This document shows, one piece after another, positions 57,841 to 64,000 of a stretch of 64,000 nucleotides of DNA (position 1 is the stretch's first letter; every line of letters starts with the position of its first letter). The stretch is from positions 21,018,001 to 21,082,000 of the forward strand of contig CM041465.1 of NCBI GenBank assembly GCA_023213395.1, written 5' to 3'. This DNA comes from Cycas panzhihuaensis. Lineage: Eukaryota; Cycadophyta. A program made the position numbers and the translations under genes. The notes beneath the pieces were generated by a model. It saw only the letters and a list, made by a program, of their open reading frames with translations. It was not told the DNA's origin and did no database searches.

Positions 57841-57868
57841 CCAAACTTAGTGGTACTGCTAAGTTTGG
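57841..57868 (+). other. Leader hairpin 2, Tat-2
   Basis: CCAAACTTAG and CTAAGTTTGG around an 8-base centre. Same 28-base length as the Tat-1 hairpin, with a paired base change. Confidence 0.75.
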
Positions 57869-58407
57869 CATGGTACGAAGGCAGGAAAGGTGAAAAAAGA
57901 TATGAGGGGCCAAAAGAGCTCCAAATCTCAGGCAAAGAGAGTTTTAAGAGAGTGAGGGGTGATAATAACTGACATGAAGCTAACTTTGATTGTTTTTGGT
58001 GTGGATAGGCTATCATCACAGTGGATAACCACGAGAATATAGGTATGGCCATGTTGAGTTACATGGAGATGGCATCACGTATGACAGGGGATCTCAGAGA
58101 GGTGTGGCCTATATAAGGCCCTCAAGACACCTCAGTATGCATCAGATCAGAGGTTGCTAGTTGATATAGTATCCCATTAGGATAAGAGGAGACATGTGTT
58201 CCACCTACTGCAGGTAGGTGATGTGACAGTCACACTGAGAGATATACGGCAGATACTGGGAGTACCGGCGATAGGGAGGCCGGTGAGACTGGGGACACTG
58301 CCTAGCACCGAGGCAACATACAGGGAGGCAGCTCTGTTCTTCACAGGAGTAGACAGATGGGAGTGGAGGGGGGCTCCTCCGCATCAGTATGATGTCGTGG
58401 ATTCCTC

Positions 58408-58455
58408 GTGAGGAAGTCGGTTATCTTGTATTCGCTCCGCATTTCTCATAAACAG
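58408..58455 (+). other. Putative intron 1 of the PMD gene, Tat-2
   Basis: GTGAGG donor and AAACAG acceptor, 48 bp; homologous to 8273-8323. Unusually short for a plant intron. Confidence 0.4.
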
Positions 58456-59209
58456 AACTATAGGGAGATTCCAGGTGGATGGTTGGATGCAGTTCACCAC
58501 TATAAAGCCAGCGAAAGGATGGACTGGGCGACCCTGATAGCGGGGAACCTCGTCGCCCAGCTGGATACTATCAGGATGACCAGCAAAGGAGGGTTGTCAT
58601 ATAGCACACTACTACAGTGTTGGTTTTTTTATCATTTCGCAGCTGTGGCACCAGCGGGGGGACCATACCCCATCACAGAGCAGGCCCCGATGGTCCACAG
58701 GTGGCAGACTCAATTGAGAGGGACAAAGGACCAGGCCCATGTCTGACGATCAGTGGAGGCTACATCACTAGACCTCCTCACCTTACCGGATTATGTAGCA
58801 GAGCCTTATAGGACGGTGAGGTGGGATAGTGATAACGAGGCGAGCAGAGCAGGAGTGCCCGTAGGCGATGATGGTAGAGATGATGGAGACGATGGAGATG
58901 ATGGGGCTAGCTCGTCACGACCTACAGGAGAGGCAGGTCCCTCAAGGATGGTAGGAGGTGTAGAGGGTCCATACAGGGCTGCTAGAGGAGAGGTAGGCCT
59001 ATCAGGCGCGCAGGACGAGAGCAGGGCACCCGTGACTAGGGCCTGTAGGCTGCAGATCGTGATGGGATCTGGAGGGACAAGAGCTAAGCTAGTCCCTACG
59101 AGGAGGGAGACCCAGGCAGAGGAGGTGCCAGAGGATGAGGCACCCGCGGCTAGCACAGAGCCAGGAGGGGAGGATGCCCTACGACCAGAGGAGCCAACGG
59201 CCACAGCAG

Positions 59210-59320
59210 GTGAGACCTAACCCTTTCCTGAGTCATTTGGTATCTAGATAGATGTTTGATTTGATTTGATCATGGTATATGACGAGACACATACTAACAC
59301 CTGACATGTTGCATTGGCAG
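59210..59320 (+). other. Putative intron 2 of the PMD gene, Tat-2
   Basis: GCAG|GTGAGACC to GCATTGGCAG|GTGC, 111 bp, with CTAAC-like branch sequences near 59216 and 59293. Matches Tat-1 9103-9214. Confidence 0.6.
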
Positions 59321-60109
59321 GTGCAACAAAGATCATGAGACTGATAGAGGCTGTGGTGAGGGAGATATTCCCCCAGGTGTATGCAGAGGGGTAACCACCC
59401 ATCCGGGCAGGAGATGAGCCTAGAGCGGCAGGTGCCCACATAGAGGCATTCACCCCATTGGTGAGGGCGAGGGACATATGGGTCGTAGAGTCCCAAGAGC
59501 ACGTGACATCCCAGGGATGGCTGCGGTAGGAGAGAGACGATGTGAGGTGCGAGAGGGATAAGCTACGTGGACGGGTGCAGGCTCTAGAGGCACAGGGCGG
59601 AGCAGGCGGAGATGCCGGGAGCAGGATCCAGCTAGCGATAGTCACAAAGTGTCTCAGGGTGACGGAGGAAGCACTCCGAGGGGAGAGGGATCGTGATTCA
59701 GGCCCGATACGATCGGTAGTAGCATGATGACATCAAGTCGGCCGAGCAGGACGCATACCCACACGGTGGCGATGACCCCGAGATGACCTTGAGATGAGGA
59801 GAGTGAGGCGGGCAGCTCGCAGAGGCCCAGGAGGAGCCTCGGAGGGATGTGGTCCCTAGGAGAGGGATCACTGCATCGGGAGATGGTACCCCTGTGAGCG
59901 GCGGTAGAGTAGGATATGTACATATGATTTTGATAGGGGAAAGCACGGGCCTCCAGGGGGTCATATATAGGATCATATGATTGTACCCCCCCTGCAAGGA
60001 CACCGGCTTCCCAGATGTATGATGTGACATGATTTTTGGATGTATATATATATATATATATGTGGTAATTGGGACCCCATTTAGATATGAGATGCTGTGT
60101 ATATATCAT

Positions 60110-60200
60110 GTATGATGACATGTATGTTTATTTTGTATGTTGTAAATGTTATGCTGTGGATATTTTATGTTATGAATACTTTATTGTATGGTGCACACGT
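60110..60200 (+). terminator. AT-rich 3' region of the PMD gene, Tat-2
   Basis: TTTATTTTGTATGTTGTAAA and TACTTTATTGTATG resemble a plant polyadenylation region and match 10040-10140 of Tat-1. A (TA)n tract at 60043-60061 precedes it. Confidence 0.3.
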
Positions 60201-60575
60201 TTCCTTCCATGTATGGCTATATGTCTAATAGAAGCACACACACACATCGTGAGTGGAGACAACAGAGAGGTGTGAGGTTAGAGAATAGAGTGGTATACAT
60301 GCCTGCGGAAGGGCATAACGAAATATGCGAAGGAAACGGTAGATAGGAAAGAGGAGCAACGATGCTCCAAGGCATCTTCCTGATTGGGGAATACCCAAGT
60401 AAGATGATAAAAGTTCCCGAGAGGGGACAGGAACGTAGGTTCTGTGAGAGGAACCAGAAGAAAGAAGAAGGATCCATCTTAAATTGCCATTCTACCCGTG
60501 GTTGGGAAGAATGGGGACAACCTAAGATGGTAGTTTAAGCTTATTTCAAAGCAGGGCGAAGGGATCTCCAAAAGA

Positions 60576-61700
60576 TCATGCATAAAACTTCTTAAGGAAT
60601 TTCCCATTAATAGCTTTCTCAAATTCAAGCCCTTCTAGGGTGGCTATCCTGTAGGCACCATTACCGAGGGATTCGATAATGATGAAAGGACCAACCCATT
60701 GGGGTTTGAATTTAGTCAAGTGGTCATGGAGATACTCGAGCTTGAGGACGTGGTCCCCAGGAAACAAAGGATAGGAACGAAGATGTTTATCATAGGTCCT
60801 TTGTGAGTGAGCTTTGGATGCCAGGTTAGCCTGATAAGCAGCTAAGTGTCTCTCATCCAAAGCTTTGAGGTCCAGCAGGCGAGCCTAATGGATCGACTCT
60901 TCGTCGATGAAACCTCGAAGGGAGACTCACAAGGAAGGAATCTCCACCACCAGCGGGAGTACTGCCTCAGTACCATAGACCAGGGAGAACGGGGTCATTC
61001 CCGTGGCAGAACGGATAGAGGTGTGGTAAGCCCACAAGACAGAGGGCAACTGGAGGTGCCAATCTTTTTGGGATTGAGCAATGGTTTTCTTGAGAATGTT
61101 GACAAGAGTCTTATTGAAAGACTCTACTTAGCCATTTGCCTAAGGGTAGTAAGGGGAGGAAGTCTTGTGAGAAATTTTAAACTTCTCACAAAGCTCATCC
61201 ATCTCCTTATTACAAAAAAGAGTTCCATTGTCAGTGATTAGGACATCCAGAATCCCAAAACAGTAAATGATGTGCTGGTAAATGAACGTGGCAATTGTTT
61301 TGCCAGGGGTAGTGATCAAGGGGATGGCCTCTGCCCATTTGGTAAAATACTCTGTGGCAGTCAAGATAAACTTGTGCTGCAACGACGAAGGTGGGGAGAT
61401 AGCCCCAGTAAGGTCTAGTCCCCAGTAAGAAAAAGGCCATGGTGAAATAATAGGATGCAGGGCCTCAGAAGGCATATGGGAAATGTTGGCATGTTCTTGA
61501 CATCGCTGACATTTCAGAGCAAAGGTGTGAGCGTCCTTGAAAAGGGACGGCCAGAAATAACCCATGCGAAGGATCCTCTGAACTATAGACTGGCCCCCAA
61601 AGTGACCTCCACAAACACCGTGGTGGCATTCACAAAGTACCTAGCCGGCTTCGTCAGTAGTGATGCAGTAGAGGAGGATCCCATCAAAGGACCTCTTGTA
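60576..61700 (-). pseudogene. Tat-2 integrase, broken
   Basis: HHCC end LKCQRCQEHANISH (about 61505); core WGLDLTGAISPPSS (first Asp), VLITDNGTLFCNKEM (second Asp, about 61230), SSPYYP then a stop (61140), then the ANG..VESFNK region (Glu) with a second stop. The C-terminal domain at 60576-60860 reads DHVLKLEYLHDHLTKFKPQW and VGPFIIIESLGNGAYRI, ending NGKFLKKFYA. Catalytic residues are present but at least two stops and one shift break the protein. Confidence 0.9.
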
Positions 61701-61787
61701 CAATACCTCATCTGTGAGGAGGTATTACCTAGCAGAAGTCTGGATACAAGATCTAACTTTGCTACTGGCATCGGGGTAGTATTGATG

Positions 61788-63125
61788 CTATGTAAGATAC
61801 CACACTATGTCACCATACCACTTGTTGTTGATGAGCAGATGGGGAGAGACTCCCTGAATCGTCAGGATAGACTCATCGGGGAGAGAGTCGTCAACGGGGG
61901 CACCAAAGGAGTTAGGGATAGGGGTGTCCACAAGTTGCTCGGCCACTACCATTCCCTTCTTTGATTTTTGATTGATGATATGGAGGTCAAATTCTTGAAG
62001 TAAGATGGCCCAATGACTAGCCCTACCTATCAAATTCGAACGAGTCAGCAAGTATCGCAAGGGATCAGATTGAACGATCACCTTGGTGGTGTTACCAAGC
62101 AAGTAGTATCTGAACTTCTTAGTCATATAGACCAAGGAGAGGCACTCCTTCTCGACGAGGGAATAGTTAAGCTCAACATCCACGAGGGTGCAACTGATGA
62201 AATATATAGCTCTCTCAGTTCCCGAGTCATCCTCCTGAGCTAGCATACCGCCCAAGGACTCGTCAGTCACCAAGGTGTATAGGACGAAGGGCCTATCGAA
62301 TCGAGGAGGTGCCAATGTACGAGCGGAAGCTAGGGCTTCCTTAAGTCCTTTGAAGGCCTTTTGGGTCTTGTCAGACCAAGCAAAAGGAGCTCCCTTCTTC
62401 AATAGGTTCGTGAGGGGTTTAGCGCTCATAGCAAAGTTTGCTAAGAAGTGCTTGAGGAAACCAAGTCTTCCTAGAAACGACTTAATCTGTCGTTGAGTTC
62501 TAGGTGGCGGCATATCAAGGATTGCCCTAACCTTATCAGGGTCAATCTGAATTCCTTGTTTGGACATAAGGAAACCAAGGAGTTTACCCGAGGTAACGGT
62601 AAACACACACTTGAGCAGATTTAGACTGACGTGATACTTGCAGCATCGCGAGAAGATGGCACGCAAGTCGGATGGATGATGGGCCCTGATACAGGAGAGA
62701 CCCATCATATCATCCATGAAGACCTCCAATGTGTTATCAATGAGGTCATAGAAAATGAAATGCATGGCTCTTTGGTAAGTAGCACCTGCATTCTTAAGAC
62801 CGAAGGGCATTGCCTTGTAGGTAAAGGTACCCCAAGATGTAGTGAAGGCCATCTTGTGGCAGTCTTCAGGGGAGATCTGAATTTGGTTATAGCCAGAGAA
62901 GCCATCCATTAGGGACATAACTTCAAATCTGGCGGTGTGATCAATAATTTGATCGATGAAGGGTAATGGGAAGTTGTCCTTAGGACAAGCATTGTTGATG
63001 TCACAGAAATTGACACATATACGGATTGCCCCATTCTTTTTAGCAATAGGGACAATATTAGAGACCCACTTAGAGTAGTCAATGGAAGTAATAAGCCCAG
63101 CATCCAGAAGCTTCTCAACCTCCAT
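61788..63125 (-). CDS. Tat-2 reverse transcriptase-RNase H, open over 445 codons
   Basis: Longest open frame in the window, part of the pol polyprotein, so the Met at 63125 is internal. RT: MEVEKLLDAGLITSID, KKNGAIRICVNFCDINN (the first catalytic Asp of the VDF motif is Asn), LMDGFSGYNQIQ, MPFGLKNAGATYQRAM, VFMDDMMGL (catalytic pair). Connection: MPPPRTQRQIKSFLGRLGFL. RNase H: VLYTLVTDESLGGMLAQ, YSLVEKECLSLVYMTKKFRY, VIVQSDPLRYLL, KSKKGMVVAEQLVD (Glu where other gypsy RNases H have Asp). The stop at 61788 follows DIVWYLT, close to the integrase zinc finger. Open but with a likely catalytic defect. Confidence 0.9.
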   Translation of the reverse strand: MEVEKLLDAGLITSIDYSKWVSNIVPIAKKNGAIRICVNFCDINNACPKDNFPLPFIDQIIDHTARFEVMSLMDGFSGYNQIQISPEDCHKMAFTTSWGTFTYKAMPFGLKNAGATYQRAMHFIFYDLIDNTLEVFMDDMMGLSCIRAHHPSDLRAIFSRCCKYHVSLNLLKCVFTVTSGKLLGFLMSKQGIQIDPDKVRAILDMPPPRTQRQIKSFLGRLGFLKHFLANFAMSAKPLTNLLKKGAPFAWSDKTQKAFKGLKEALASARTLAPPRFDRPFVLYTLVTDESLGGMLAQEDDSGTERAIYFISCTLVDVELNYSLVEKECLSLVYMTKKFRYYLLGNTTKVIVQSDPLRYLLTRSNLIGRASHWAILLQEFDLHIINQKSKKGMVVAEQLVDTPIPNSFGAPVDDSLPDESILTIQGVSPHLLINNKWYGDIVWYLT

Positions 63126-63600
63126 CTTGACGGTGGCTGAGAGTTTCAGGTGAAGGGGACACTACTTCTGGTACACAGGGCGGGTGCTAGGAATGGTGGT
63201 GAGGTTATGAGTGACAATGGAGGGGTCAATTCCCTTCATGTCAACATAATCCCATGTAAACACGTCTTAGAACTCCTAGAATAGAAGGGAGTACTCCCTT
63301 ATCTCATCAGGGGAACATTCTAACCTGACCTTAATGACCTTGTCGGGGGCCAACACTATGTCTTGGGTTGCCCCCATGCACATGGCATTACCCTTCTCAA
63401 AGTGGAGAGGGGTAAGGTCAATAGGAAGAGGTGGAATAGGAGACAGGATTGGATTAGCAAGTGTGGATCTGACCGCAAGGATCTTCTGGTGACCAAGCCT
63501 GTAGTGACCAGAAGGCCAGTTAGGCGCAAAACCCGCCAGATGCTCAAGTAGGGCTTTGTCATCCTCGAAGTAATCCACCCCATGGATGGCCTTACTTCAA
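63126..63600 (-). pseudogene. Tat-2 pol segment upstream of RT
   Basis: Frame 63276-63578 reads MDYFEDDKALLEHLAGFAPN, HFEKGNAMCMGATQD and RLECSPDEIREYSLLF. The typical pre-RT segment follows with one or more stops at 63126-63275 (a DYVDMKGIDPSIV-like stretch). Confidence 0.75.
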
Positions 63601-64000
63601 GTAGAGGAAGCACTGGAGGGAGTAAAAGCAATGGGACCGTGATGGTCATCGAGTTACTCAACTTCCTTGCGGGATTCTGAAGGAAAGCCAAGAGGAGGCT
63701 CCCCAAAGGGAGCGAAGGGCAGTTCCTCGAAGCCATTACCTACAGGGGATAATGAAGAAGAAGAACTGATGATGGGTGGGTCAACACAAGCGATGATGTG
63801 TGACATGTAAGAGTAGCTAGCCTCACTAACAAGAGAGATTCTAGACGGGGATCTAGAATGAGACGGGTGTGACCTACTGGCACAGAGGAAAGAGATGGGG
63901 TGGAGACAATCCTCGTCTTCATCGTGCAACTTGTCGTCACTAAACGAAGTAAGGTATCCATAACTCCCAATGCTAATAGGGACGAACCACATGAGACTAG
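63601..64000 (-). pseudogene. Tat-2 acidic spacer after protease, cut by window end
   Basis: MWFVPISIGSYGYLTSFSDD, LHDEDEDCLHPISFLCASR, and a Ser/Pro-rich part. Aligns with Tat-1 13580-13930. Protease itself should begin just beyond 64000. Confidence 0.7.

Larger units (their letters stand above)
58009..59740 (+). pseudogene. Antisense plant mobile domain (PMD) gene of Tat-2
   Basis: Better preserved than in Tat-1. Exon 1 (about 58009-58407) gives LYKALKTPQYASDQRLLVDI, one stop in place of Trp at about 58178, HVFHLLQVGDVTVTLRDIRQ, ILGVPAIGRPVRLG and QYDVVDSS. Exon 2 (58456-59209) gives NYREIPGGWLDAVHHYKASE, RMDWATLIAGNLVAQLDTIR, LLQCWFFYHFAAVAPAGGPY, a TGA at 58744, then DLLTLPDYVAEPYRTVRWDS and an Asp/Gly-rich, then Glu/Pro/Ala-rich tail ending TATAGET. 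Exon 3 (from 59321) holds a charged coiled-coil-like stretch (RCERDKLRGRVQALEAQGG; RVTEEALRGERDRDSG) ending about 59730. The PMD assignment rests on FH-P..GD-TL-D...LGVP-GRPV. Role in transposition unknown. Confidence 0.8.
53273..64000 (-). mobile_element. Tat-2: Tat/Ogre-lineage retrotransposon, 5' part outside window
   Basis: Same design as Tat-1: 3' LTR, PPT, archaeal-type RNase H, antisense PMD gene, integrase, RT-RNase H, spacer. Gag, protease and the 5' LTR lie beyond 64000. The probable target-site copy is ATATC (53268-53272); the other side is not visible. The LTR shares only parts with Tat-1, whereas the internal region aligns throughout. Confidence 0.9.

Overview
The window is plant nuclear DNA made almost entirely of nested LTR retrotransposons. 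The evidence is plant-type primer-binding sites (PBS), Ty1/copia and Ty3/gypsy polyproteins, 5-bp target-site duplications (TSDs) and a plant mobile domain (PMD) gene. I see no host protein gene, rRNA, tRNA or CRISPR. The species cannot be named from this sequence; a large, repeat-rich seed-plant genome is the safest statement.

Left nest (1-31801): a gag fragment, PBS and LTR of a minus-strand gypsy element (1-2005) lie beside a copia element, Copia-1 (2006-31801, TSD TCTTA/TCTTG). Copia-1 is split by a Tat-lineage gypsy element on the minus strand, Tat-1 (3313-25593, TSD TCTCC on both sides). Tat-1 is split in its gag by Gypsy-B on the plus strand (16421-22122, TSD GTAGG on both sides). The nest is three insertions deep, and each layer is bounded by LTRs and a TSD.

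Middle (31802-48313): AT-rich, heavily decayed DNA. It holds a (TA)n foldback, a very old Tat-like pol remnant on the minus strand (33.97-36.17 and 42.18-43.26 kb) split by another decayed gypsy element, Gypsy-E (36167-42178, TSD TAAGT/TAAGC), a faint plus-strand gag-like region (about 44.9-47.1 kb) and a direct repeat of about 245 bp with a 433-bp period.

Right nest (48314-64000): Copia-2, a second copy of the Copia-1 family, is interrupted in its polyprotein by Tat-2 (53273 to the window edge, minus strand). Tat-2 belongs to the same lineage as Tat-1 but has strongly diverged LTRs.

The Tat elements are the most interesting part. Read 5' to 3' on the minus strand they carry gag, protease, RT-RNase H and integrase. 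Next comes a gene on the opposite strand for a PMD protein, with its own TATA-like box, a leader holding two hairpins and GT-AG introns. An additional archaeal-type RNase H domain lies before the polypurine tract. Both Tat copies share an in-frame TAG inside that RNase H domain. The two copia copies share catalytic substitutions in integrase although their insertion flanks differ, which suggests a family mobilised in trans.
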